Source: a virus. From it: a DNA stretch of 33,839 nt. The DNA is taken from positions 1 to 33,839 of IMG/VR virus record IMGVR_UViG_3300008450_000213. One strand, written 5' to 3'. Below the pieces are notes generated by a model, which had not been told where the DNA came from, ran no database searches, and saw only the letters and a list, made by a program, of their open reading frames with translations. The position numbers and the translations under genes were made by a program. Positions within the stretch are counted from its first letter, which is position 1. Every line of letters begins with the position of its first letter. This document shows, one piece after another, positions 8,955-16,746 of the stretch.

Positions 8955-11900
8955 ATGTTAACACAATATAAAAATATCGAACAAATTCGTAACGCGTCTA
9001 AGTCTATTACGGCTGATCGAATAGATAAAACTAAATCTGAATTTTTTAGTTATGATGTATTACGAACCGCACCCGTACCTGATATTTTAAAACAAACTGA
9101 TTTCAATCGAATTGAATTTCATGTATATTCTGGTGATACCTGGATAACTGGAAATCACTCAATTCAGCTTCAAAATAAAATTCCGCAGTATATTGATTCA
9201 TCGACTAATGGAATTATAAAATTTCCTGGCGAACCGGTTGCGATTAATTTATATGAGGAGTTTGATCGTTTAAAATTAACGGCTGGTAATTTTAAATTTG
9301 TTATTAACTTTTTTAAAAATTTAATAGGTAATTACGAACGTCAACATTTAAGAATTGATGAAATATCACCGGATCGTACAGAAATACGTTTACGCGCAAT
9401 CGATAATGATGATCCAGAGTTCTTGCGTCAGATTACGAATTTTATTTCTACAGTTAATCATACTACTACTAGATTTTATAAATCATATGTTTTAAATTTT
9501 AGTAGAAATCAAACAGCATTATTTGTAAATAGTGTTGTATTTGGTGATTATGTATATGTTAAATTGTATGAACCACTCCCAGAAAATATTGATATAGATT
9601 TTAAATGTTGGGTAGTTGAAGAATTAAAATCGCCATATGTAGATAAAGTATCAATTACACCACAATCGGTACAGAAAAAATTTAAAAAACTAGGTAATCC
9701 GAATTGGTATGCAAATTCTATATATAATACATCAGCTGAAACTGGTTTACAAGCATGGACTGATTTATTAGGTTCATCTGTACAAACATCACAACAAATT
9801 GTAGATGCATATTTTTCTGGAAGTTTAAGTGGGGTTAAATTAAATATTGATTACGCTGATTTTAATAATTTTGTTTTTTATAGTTCAGCCACTGAACGAT
9901 TAGATAATTTCAAATATAAATTAGAACTTATTGAATATTATACATCGCAAAGTGCTGTAGTATCACAACTCTCTGGAAGTGTTGCTACTACCAATGTAGC
10001 TGATTATAATACTAGTAAAACTAATTTAATTGGTGGATTCGATGGATTTGAACAGTATTTATACTATCAGTCTTCATCAAAAATAACTACATATGAAGCT
10101 CCATTAGAATTTCCAACAGTAAGTAGTGTAACGGGTAGTTATATAAAACCAGCACCTAAAACAAATTCATCAATACCATATACTTTAGCATCTACAACAT
10201 CAAGTCAATTTATTACTTGGTATGAAAATACATATGCATCTGCGTCATTGTATGACACATTGAATGTTAATTCATTATCTTTTTTGATACCTGAATTTAT
10301 TAAATTAGATACAAATAATGACGGTATAACAACATTTGTTAACATGTTAGGTCATCATTTTGATATACTTTATACATATATCAATCATATGACTAAAATA
10401 CATAAACGAGAAGAAAATCCTAAGTTAGGAATGCCAAATGAATTGTTATATTCTGTAGCTAAACAGTTTGGTTGGAATTTAACAGATGGTAATCAAGGTC
10501 AAAAGCTTTGGGAATATGTATTAGGAACCAGTGAATCAGGTATTCCACTTACAGGATCTAATACGGTAGGAGATCCATCAGTACCAGGTCGAGATATGAC
10601 ATACGCAGTATGGCGTCGTATTGTTAATAACTTGCCTTTGCTTTTAAAATCTAAAGGAACTAAACGTAGTATTCAAGCACTATTATCATGTTATGGAATA
10701 CCGCAATCGTTAATATCAATTAATGAATATGGAGGACCTCGTTTAGATAGAGTTCCGGTTTATGAAAAATTAAATTTTGATTATGCATTAGATTTAATCG
10801 GAAATACATCCGGTAATGTAACTATAAATTATTCGCAATCAATTAATACTGTAGAACTTAGATTTCGCACAGATAATGTTATAACTAATCCAACAATGTC
10901 AGGAACTATGAATCTATTTAATATAGGTTCAAATGCGGTTACTATAGATTATACAAGTGGAACATTAGGTACTATATTAATTAATGGCACTGGTTCTGCT
11001 AATATAGAAATGTTTGATGGCGGATGGTTAACTGCAATGCTAAGAACTACCGGTTCTAAATTAGAAGTAGTAGCTAAACGATCAAAATATGGTAAAATAG
11101 TAGCTGAAGTGTCTGCATCGGCGACAGCATCTTTTAATTATTCTGGATCTGTAGTGTTAGGTGGAACGAGTACAGGCGCTACTAGATTAGAAGGACAACT
11201 GCAGGAAATAAGATTATGGTCAAGTAGTTTATCATCATCTGTATTTAATAATCACGTTAAAGCTCCAGCTGCCTATAATGGAAATACAAATGCATACGAT
11301 GAATTAGTATTTAGATTACCATTAACGCAAAAAATTAATCATACATTAACTAGTTCATTATCTGGAGTTCAACCGGTATCCTCGTCACTATCAGCTTCGT
11401 TTGCATCTTGGTCTACATCAACCCCATATGATTCTATAGAAGAAATATATTATTACGATGCTCCTAGTTTAGGTGCTGGTACATTTGATGATAATAAAGT
11501 TAGAATTGAATCTAATGAATTAATCGGTACATTAGATATTAAAACTAGGGCCGAACGAAGTCAGTTTGATAAAGCTCCATTAGACAGCAAAAAAATTGGA
11601 GTATATTTTTCTCCACAAACAATGATTGATGAAGATATCATTGCACAATATGGATATGTTAGTTTAGATGAATATATAGGCGATCCAGGAGAAACAGATT
11701 CCAAATCATATCCAAAATTAATTCAAAAGGCTCAAGAATATTGGAAAAAATATTCAACAAGAAATGATATTAATGCATATATAAAAGTATTTTCTATATA
11801 TGATTTATCATTTTTTAAACAATTAGAACAATTATTACCGGCTCGTGCCGATAAATTAACTGGAGTTTTAATTCAGCCAAATCTATTCGAGCGTAGCAAA

Positions 11901-12530
11901 GATAAAATTTTACCTGGTATTGAACGATTAGATTGCAGTTATTCAGCTAGTTTAACAGATACTATTGTTACCGCATCTGGTGATTATCTAGCTTATACTG
12001 GAAGCATTGATGGAAGAATTGTAGATATATCTGGAATCGATGATGATCAACTTCAGATGTATTTAACCGCATCGCAATCTGAAAAATATGATGGTACTAT
12101 ATATTCAAATGAATATTTATTAAGATCTGGAAGTACATGGATTACTGCATCAACACCATATTGGATAAGTGAAGCAACAGGTCCTACCATTATAACAAGT
12201 GTTAAATCAGAATACCGTTATGAGTCTGGATCCGTTGAATTTGTTGTTGAAAATGCAGTTGGAACGGTATATGGTGTAGGTACTTATGGAATTGGTACTT
12301 ATGCAACATTTACATATGGGTTATCTGGAAGTTTTGCACAAGTACAAGACTATATTCCAACAGGTATTGCAAATCATAGATTCATTGGTGCAAAATTAAC
12401 ATCGCCAGGATTTAATATTAATTCTACACAAACTGTAGATGGCGGACCGGTTGTCGAATGGCGCACTACAAATCCAAATCAATTGTTATATCAAACTAAT
12501 GGTGATCAAGGATCATTTGTATTAGTTTAA
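8955..12530 (+). CDS. Large tail protein with Tail_P2_I-like segment and lectin-like domain
   Basis: A 1191-residue protein and the largest gene here. The N-terminal 450 residues are mixed alpha/beta with Ser/Thr-rich insertions. At about residues 553-583, RRIVNNLPLLLKSKGTKRSI followed by QALLSCYGIP matches the LLK-KGT-x-x-G/S-I-x-A-L-x-x-x-YGI pattern of tail proteins related to P2 gpI, which join baseplate to fibres. Residues about 610-790 look like a concanavalin/LamG fold (VELRFRTDNV; FDGGWLTAMLRTTGSKLEVV; GQLQEIRLWSSSLSSSVFNN). A later segment (FKQLEQLLPARADKLTGVLI and QPNLFERSKDKILPGIERL) is also typical of this tail-protein type. The C-terminus is Tyr/Gly/Thr-rich with near-repeats GTYGIGTYATFTYG. 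It starts 1 base after the preceding stop. Confidence 0.7.
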   Translation: MLTQYKNIEQIRNASKSITADRIDKTKSEFFSYDVLRTAPVPDILKQTDFNRIEFHVYSGDTWITGNHSIQLQNKIPQYIDSSTNGIIKFPGEPVAINLYEEFDRLKLTAGNFKFVINFFKNLIGNYERQHLRIDEISPDRTEIRLRAIDNDDPEFLRQITNFISTVNHTTTRFYKSYVLNFSRNQTALFVNSVVFGDYVYVKLYEPLPENIDIDFKCWVVEELKSPYVDKVSITPQSVQKKFKKLGNPNWYANSIYNTSAETGLQAWTDLLGSSVQTSQQIVDAYFSGSLSGVKLNIDYADFNNFVFYSSATERLDNFKYKLELIEYYTSQSAVVSQLSGSVATTNVADYNTSKTNLIGGFDGFEQYLYYQSSSKITTYEAPLEFPTVSSVTGSYIKPAPKTNSSIPYTLASTTSSQFITWYENTYASASLYDTLNVNSLSFLIPEFIKLDTNNDGITTFVNMLGHHFDILYTYINHMTKIHKREENPKLGMPNELLYSVAKQFGWNLTDGNQGQKLWEYVLGTSESGIPLTGSNTVGDPSVPGRDMTYAVWRRIVNNLPLLLKSKGTKRSIQALLSCYGIPQSLISINEYGGPRLDRVPVYEKLNFDYALDLIGNTSGNVTINYSQSINTVELRFRTDNVITNPTMSGTMNLFNIGSNAVTIDYTSGTLGTILINGTGSANIEMFDGGWLTAMLRTTGSKLEVVAKRSKYGKIVAEVSASATASFNYSGSVVLGGTSTGATRLEGQLQEIRLWSSSLSSSVFNNHVKAPAAYNGNTNAYDELVFRLPLTQKINHTLTSSLSGVQPVSSSLSASFASWSTSTPYDSIEEIYYYDAPSLGAGTFDDNKVRIESNELIGTLDIKTRAERSQFDKAPLDSKKIGVYFSPQTMIDEDIIAQYGYVSLDEYIGDPGETDSKSYPKLIQKAQEYWKKYSTRNDINAYIKVFSIYDLSFFKQLEQLLPARADKLTGVLIQPNLFERSKDKILPGIERLDCSYSASLTDTIVTASGDYLAYTGSIDGRIVDISGIDDDQLQMYLTASQSEKYDGTIYSNEYLLRSGSTWITASTPYWISEATGPTIITSVKSEYRYESGSVEFVVENAVGTVYGVGTYGIGTYATFTYGLSGSFAQVQDYIPTGIANHRFIGAKLTSPGFNINSTQTVDGGPVVEWRTTNPNQLLYQTNGDQGSFVLV

Positions 12531-12548
12531 TCAAAAGTATTGATATGT

Positions 12549-12562
12549 ATATTTATATAAAA
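12549..12562 (+). promoter_or_regulatory. Putative late promoter element (copy 3)
   Basis: ATATTTATATAAAA, 15 bases before the ATG at 12578, in a 47-base gap. It is followed by AAGG, which could serve as the ribosome binding site. Confidence 0.6.
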
Positions 12563-12577
12563 TAAGGTTAAAACGGT

Positions 12578-13228
12578 ATGGGATACTTAGATAATTCAAG
12601 CGTAACGGTTGACGCTATATTAACATTGAAAGGCCGAGAATTGTTAGCAAAAGGCGGAAATGCATTTAATATTACACAATTTGCGGTAGGGGATGATGAA
12701 ATTGATTATTCATTGTGGAATCCAGATCATCCATTAGGAACTGCATATTATGGAACTATAATAGAAAATATGCCAGTAACAGAAGCAATTCCAGATGAAA
12801 CACAAGCATTGAAGTATAAACTTATTACATTGCCTAAACAAACAACAAATATTCCGGTTGTAACTGTTGGTAATACAAATATTACTTTGTTAGCACCCGG
12901 GGATTCTGCAGTTATTGCTCCAAACACAAGCAATTTCCAAGGCGGTAATGCAAACCTAGGATATACTGCAATTTTGTCTGATTCTACGATTGCAGATATT
13001 CAAGTAACAAGAGCATTGCAAAATTCAGTGCTTCCAACTACTCCTAGATTTATTGGAGATAATGAAGATGCACAGAGTGTTGCCGTTGCAGGATTTGAAT
13101 TCCGTATTGTTGCTAAGACGCAATTAATTGAAGATAAAACTGCTACTATTACAATCATTGCAAATGAAACTGGTGGTAGTGTTACTATTAATTTAACAGT
13201 TAATAAAGCAACTACTGCTACTATTTAA
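12578..13228 (+). CDS. Virion structural protein (tail), unknown role
   Basis: A 216-residue protein. The N-terminal 75 residues (VDAILTLKGRELLAKGGNAF; ITQFAVGDDEIDYSLWNPDH; GTAYYGTIIENMPVTEA) have a TxKGR-LLA-G-x-F-I-x-x-FA-D-DEIDY pattern that I associate with tail structural proteins of T4-like phages, though I cannot name the T4 equivalent. The C-terminal part is all-beta and Thr/Ile/Val-rich (AVAGFEFRIVAKTQLIEDKT; TITIIANETGGSVTINLTV), resembling an Ig-like decoration domain. It opens a short operon with the 428-residue protein, 13 bases downstream. Acidic, no Cys. Confidence 0.65.
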   Translation: MGYLDNSSVTVDAILTLKGRELLAKGGNAFNITQFAVGDDEIDYSLWNPDHPLGTAYYGTIIENMPVTEAIPDETQALKYKLITLPKQTTNIPVVTVGNTNITLLAPGDSAVIAPNTSNFQGGNANLGYTAILSDSTIADIQVTRALQNSVLPTTPRFIGDNEDAQSVAVAGFEFRIVAKTQLIEDKTATITIIANETGGSVTINLTVNKATTATI

Positions 13229-13241
13229 TAGGCATAAAATT

Positions 13242-14528
13242 ATGAACAACCAAACATTGATTAAACGTTTAAAACAGCAACCTAAACAAGGTCAAGATCC
13301 AACGAGGCGAGGTGCAGCCGCGGCTACTACTAACGTAACAAATACTGTTCCTATTCCGAGACAAACTTCAGCAATTAATGAACAAGTACAACAACTAGCT
13401 CAGCAGTTAGCAAATCAAATGGTTGCTGAAATGCAACAAAGTCAAATTACTGCTAGAAACGGTCGTGTATATACTAAATTTGATATAGTTAATGATATTA
13501 TATCAAATCAAACAGAAGTTGTAACAGCGGGACTTTGGAGTGATAACGTAGCAAGTTTAACTACATACTTTACCGCATCTACACAAACTACTACTCAAAG
13601 AAGGTATTATGTAGATGTGTATCAAGACACACCAACAGCAGATGGTGCAGCAGTACAATATTCTTTAGCTTTTGGACACGCATTAGGAAGTGGATCTGAT
13701 TCACAAGGTCAACTTAATGATTCTCCTAGTAAAGCAGTTTATTCGCAGTATCGTCAGTTGTTACTTAATCCTACCGATACTAGATTTACCACAGCCGGAT
13801 CTGGAAGTACAGATTATATCTATGTAGTTAATTTTAAAAGAAATCGTTTAAAAGAACGTTTAGATGCTGGAAATTTTGAATTGCCATTGCGATTAATTTC
13901 TGGTTCTAGGCCTACTAACGCAACAGGTAGTGTTAATGTTTCTGGTTCAACGATTGTAACACTTATTGACGATTCAAGCATTGCAGATCCTACTTTTAAA
14001 GGAGCTGGCAAAGTTTATAATATCGTGTCTGGATCTATTGATGCCGGTGTATTTAATGCATCAGCACCAGTATATTATGGATTAGCTTATCCAGATTATG
14101 GTACTTTAGTATTAGATGGAAAAATGTTAGATCAACAACTAAATTTCCAAACTAATACCGGTTCTAGTTCAGAAGGTAATAATCACTTTGCATTGTTCCA
14201 TTCTATTTCTGGTTCAGCATTATTAACAAATCCAGCAACTACAGATCCATACGGGTTCCAAGCACGTAATTCAGAAAAAGTTACTAGCACGCATTATTTT
14301 GTAAGAATTAAAAATGCTGAGTATAACTTTTCAAATAATCCATCATATGTAACTGGAAGTGTTGGTCAAATATCACAAACAACGTTTATTGGCGATCCTA
14401 AGACATATATCACAACCGTTGGATTATATAATGATCGTCAAGAATTATTAGCGGTTGCTAAACTTAGTAAACCATTACTAAAATCATTCCAGCGTGAAGC
14501 TCTTATACGAGTTAAATTAGATTTCTAA
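13242..14528 (+). CDS. Tail structural protein A with shared C-terminal module
   Basis: A 428-residue protein. The N-terminus is a basic, Gln-rich helix (LIKRLKQQPKQGQ) followed by an Ala/Thr linker and a Gln-rich helix (EQVQQLAQQLANQMVAEMQQ). The body is beta-rich with Ser/Gly/Thr loops (SGSGSTDYIYVVNFKR, LDAGNFELPLRL). The C-terminal 45 residues (KTYITTVGLYNDRQELLAVA, then KLSKPLLKSFQ and LIRVKLDF) are closely matched at the C-terminus of the next gene, so the two are paralogous in part. A strong intrinsic terminator follows the stop. A tail-fibre attachment or baseplate-peripheral role is likely; the precise function is unknown. Confidence 0.65.
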   Translation: MNNQTLIKRLKQQPKQGQDPTRRGAAAATTNVTNTVPIPRQTSAINEQVQQLAQQLANQMVAEMQQSQITARNGRVYTKFDIVNDIISNQTEVVTAGLWSDNVASLTTYFTASTQTTTQRRYYVDVYQDTPTADGAAVQYSLAFGHALGSGSDSQGQLNDSPSKAVYSQYRQLLLNPTDTRFTTAGSGSTDYIYVVNFKRNRLKERLDAGNFELPLRLISGSRPTNATGSVNVSGSTIVTLIDDSSIADPTFKGAGKVYNIVSGSIDAGVFNASAPVYYGLAYPDYGTLVLDGKMLDQQLNFQTNTGSSSEGNNHFALFHSISGSALLTNPATTDPYGFQARNSEKVTSTHYFVRIKNAEYNFSNNPSYVTGSVGQISQTTFIGDPKTYITTVGLYNDRQELLAVAKLSKPLLKSFQREALIRVKLDF

Positions 14529-14541
14529 AATAATCAGATTT

Positions 14542-14580
14542 AAGCCCTGTTATATTTATTATAAATGTAGCAGGGTTTTT
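14542..14580 (+). terminator. Intrinsic (rho-independent) terminator
   Basis: CCCTG (14545-14549) pairs with CAGGG (14571-14575). The stem continues inward through TTAT/GTAG (two A-T and two G-T pairs) and ATTTA/TAAAT (14554-14558 with 14562-14566), closing on a 3-base loop. TTTTT follows at 14576-14580. Outer AAG/TTT pairs may extend the stem. It lies 13 bases after the stop of the 428-residue gene and 8 bases before the next start. Confidence 0.8.
14552..14566 (+). promoter_or_regulatory. Putative late promoter element (copy 4), inside the terminator hairpin
   Basis: ATATTTATTATAAAT ends 21 bases before the ATG at 14588. It forms the upper part of the terminator stem-loop, so one short sequence may both end one transcript and start the next. 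Confidence 0.5.
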
Positions 14581-14587
14581 ACTGAAT

Positions 14588-16165
14588 ATGGCAGAATCTA
14601 GATTAATAATAAATGACCAAGACACGTATCAAGGAATATATCCAACTGTTTTTAAAAAAGTTGATATATCCGATGTAATGATAAATTCATTCCCGGCTTA
14701 TAAATCTTGGACTTTTTTATCTGGAAGTGTTACGAGTAGCTGTTTGCCGTTAATAGGAATTTATACAGATACTACATATCTACCAGCAATTGGATCTGAA
14801 TTAACATTTAATGATATAAAAAATATTGATAATAGTTTACAATCAGTTACTTATTTTTCTATTAATCATTTGTTTTATAAATGGAAATCTCAACCATTAA
14901 ATACATTTGGTCCAACTGACACTAATCGAACAAAAAAATATTTATATCAATCTGCATCTATTTTATCAATCCCACAAGTTCGTATCGGAGAAAGTATAAA
15001 ACCAGCGTCATTTACATATACCGGATCTGTTACATTAGCATCAGACCGTTATGGAAATTTATATGATGTTGCGTTTAATACTGCATCAATTATTTCCGAT
15101 GTAAAATGGTATGAAGGATTTAATGAATATTTTGATACGTCTAGAATTTCATATGATTATCAAAACATAACATTTATTCCTGGGATACCGACATCTAACG
15201 GTTCCCAACTACCAATTGGGTATGCAGCTAAATTCAATGGTGATGGTTATTTACATAATTTTGTTAAAGGATATTACGATCGCGATCATGATTATTCAAT
15301 ATCATTTTATATTTCAGCTTCCAATACAGGAACATCCAATCAATTAATATTAGCAAAAGCATCTAGTAGTTTATCACCGACATATCCATTTAAAATTGAA
15401 TTAAGTGGAAGTAAACAATTGATATTTACTGCCGCGGGAAGTACACAATTTTATACTTCAATAACATCTTCTTTAATATTAACCGGATCGTGGAATCATG
15501 TAGTTTGTCAAAAAACTGGTAGTAATTTAGAAATGTATATAAATAACACATTGCATTCTTCTATATCTAGTACACTGCTTGTTAATACATTATCACCATT
15601 TACAGCATCATCTAGGATTGATAATACAGACAATGTGTTTATAGGTGGTTTTAGTAGCCAAAGCTCAAATCTATACGGGTTATTAGATGAAGTTAGAATA
15701 TTTAATAAGTCGCTTACTACTAGCAATATAAGTGCGTTATATGACCGTACTGAAGGTGGCACTGTTTTACAAACTCAAAATGTTGGCAATGTTTTTAGTA
15801 AACAAGGATTAATTGTAGTTTCATCGCCAGACTATCGATATCACAATGTATTAACAACACCATATACTGCTAGTTATCGTAGCACTGTTACAATTCATGA
15901 ATTAAGTGTAATTGCAAAATTAGATGCTGGTGATTTTAATATGTCAACAAATTTAACATTGACTAAAGATGATGATAATACGTATCAAAATTTTGTAACA
16001 GGCAGTGATTTTGCGCCATATATAACTACTATAGGATTATATGATGATGCTGGCCAATTATTAGCTATTGGTAAATTAGCTCAACCAATTCGGAAACGAG
16101 ATGATGTAGATATGAATTTCTTAATTCGTTTAGATTTAGATAAAAATATCTCTTTTAAAGGATAG
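14588..16165 (+). CDS. Tail protein B with LamG/concanavalin-like domain and shared C-terminal module
   Basis: A 525-residue protein. Residues 1-215 are beta-rich and start with a short strand motif (AESRLIINDQDTYQG). Residues about 217-395 look like a LamG-type lectin fold: YSISFYISASN, PFKIELSGSKQLIFTAAG, LTGSWNHVVCQKTGSNLEMY, VFIGGF, and the end motif GLLDEVRIFNKSLTTSNISA-LY. The C-terminus (AKLDAGDFNMSTNLTL; YITTIGLYDDAGQLLAIGKL then AQPIRK and LIRLDLDK) is shared with the preceding gene. Lectin-like domains in tail proteins usually bind host glycans, so this may be a receptor-binding or fibre-attachment protein. The next gene starts after 1 base. Confidence 0.68.
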   Translation: MAESRLIINDQDTYQGIYPTVFKKVDISDVMINSFPAYKSWTFLSGSVTSSCLPLIGIYTDTTYLPAIGSELTFNDIKNIDNSLQSVTYFSINHLFYKWKSQPLNTFGPTDTNRTKKYLYQSASILSIPQVRIGESIKPASFTYTGSVTLASDRYGNLYDVAFNTASIISDVKWYEGFNEYFDTSRISYDYQNITFIPGIPTSNGSQLPIGYAAKFNGDGYLHNFVKGYYDRDHDYSISFYISASNTGTSNQLILAKASSSLSPTYPFKIELSGSKQLIFTAAGSTQFYTSITSSLILTGSWNHVVCQKTGSNLEMYINNTLHSSISSTLLVNTLSPFTASSRIDNTDNVFIGGFSSQSSNLYGLLDEVRIFNKSLTTSNISALYDRTEGGTVLQTQNVGNVFSKQGLIVVSSPDYRYHNVLTTPYTASYRSTVTIHELSVIAKLDAGDFNMSTNLTLTKDDDNTYQNFVTGSDFAPYITTIGLYDDAGQLLAIGKLAQPIRKRDDVDMNFLIRLDLDKNISFKG

Positions 16166-16166
16166 T

Positions 16167-16718
16167 ATGATACGGCTTAAAAAATTATTACTAGAATTAT
16201 CAGACAAAGATTTGAAACGTTTATTAAAAAAAATACAAGACAATCAGTTTAAATTTGTCGGGCAAGGTGATAATGGCCGCGTATATGAAATTGACGGTGA
16301 AGACAAAGTTTTTAAAATAACAAGAGATGATCAAGAATTTGAAGTTGCTCAGAAAATTGAAGGTGAGTTAACTATATATACTACGTTCATTCCGGTATAT
16401 TATACTGGAAAACATGATTCGCATAACATGATAATTATGTCAAAAGCAGATCCCGTGACGTCATCGCAAAAACAAATGATTGATCAATTCGTAGAACAAT
16501 TTAAACAATATTCATACACAGAAGGTGGTGAAGTTTCTATATTTGATTTTTTAGATAGCGAACAACAAATAAATATACATCCTCTATTAGAAAACTTTTT
16601 ACGTGCCTTACAAACCGATGTTAGAAAAACTAATATTGAAGAATTAGATTTAGATTTAGATTTTAAATCTGACAATGTAATGGATTGGAATGGCAAAATG
16701 GTAATGGTTGACTGGTGA
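16167..16718 (+). CDS. Minimal protein-kinase-like protein with capsid-targeting-like N-terminus
   Basis: A 183-residue protein. The N-terminus MIRLKKLLLE ends in L-x-E, like T4 capsid-targeting peptides cut by prohead protease gp21. Kinase-fold motifs follow in order: a glycine loop G32-Q-G-D-N-G-R-V-Y40, the VAIK-like V48-F-K50, a Glu-rich helix (E57-E67), a hinge-like IIMSKADPV, the catalytic loop D165-F-K167-S-D-N170, and a DFG-like D182-W183. The protein stops exactly after D-W, so the activation segment and most of the C-lobe are missing. It could be a minimal active kinase, a pseudokinase-like binder, or a remnant. It begins 1 base after the tail protein stop with an AAAGG ribosome binding site. 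Confidence 0.65.
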   Translation: MIRLKKLLLELSDKDLKRLLKKIQDNQFKFVGQGDNGRVYEIDGEDKVFKITRDDQEFEVAQKIEGELTIYTTFIPVYYTGKHDSHNMIIMSKADPVTSSQKQMIDQFVEQFKQYSYTEGGEVSIFDFLDSEQQINIHPLLENFLRALQTDVRKTNIEELDLDLDFKSDNVMDWNGKMVMVDW

Positions 16719-16721
16719 TAC

Positions 16722-16735
16722 ATATTTATATAAAA
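16722..16735 (+). promoter_or_regulatory. Putative late promoter element (copy 5)
   Basis: ATATTTATATAAAA, 11 bases before the ATG at 16747 and inside the only gap (28 bases) downstream of the kinase-like gene. Its position argues for the ATG at 16747 rather than upstream in-frame starts. Confidence 0.6.
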
Positions 16736-16746
16736 ATTGGAATAAA

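Noticed and set aside
16500-16720. Frameshift as the reason the kinase-like protein ends at D-W
   Set aside because: The sequence after the stop is a 28-base gap filled by a late element and then a new gene; no continuation of a kinase C-lobe is seen in the other frames nearby.
16708-16746. Upstream in-frame ATG for the 486-residue protein
   Set aside because: It would overlap the kinase-like gene and place the late promoter element inside the coding region; the ATG at 16747 also gives the leader-like N-terminus shared with the neighbours.
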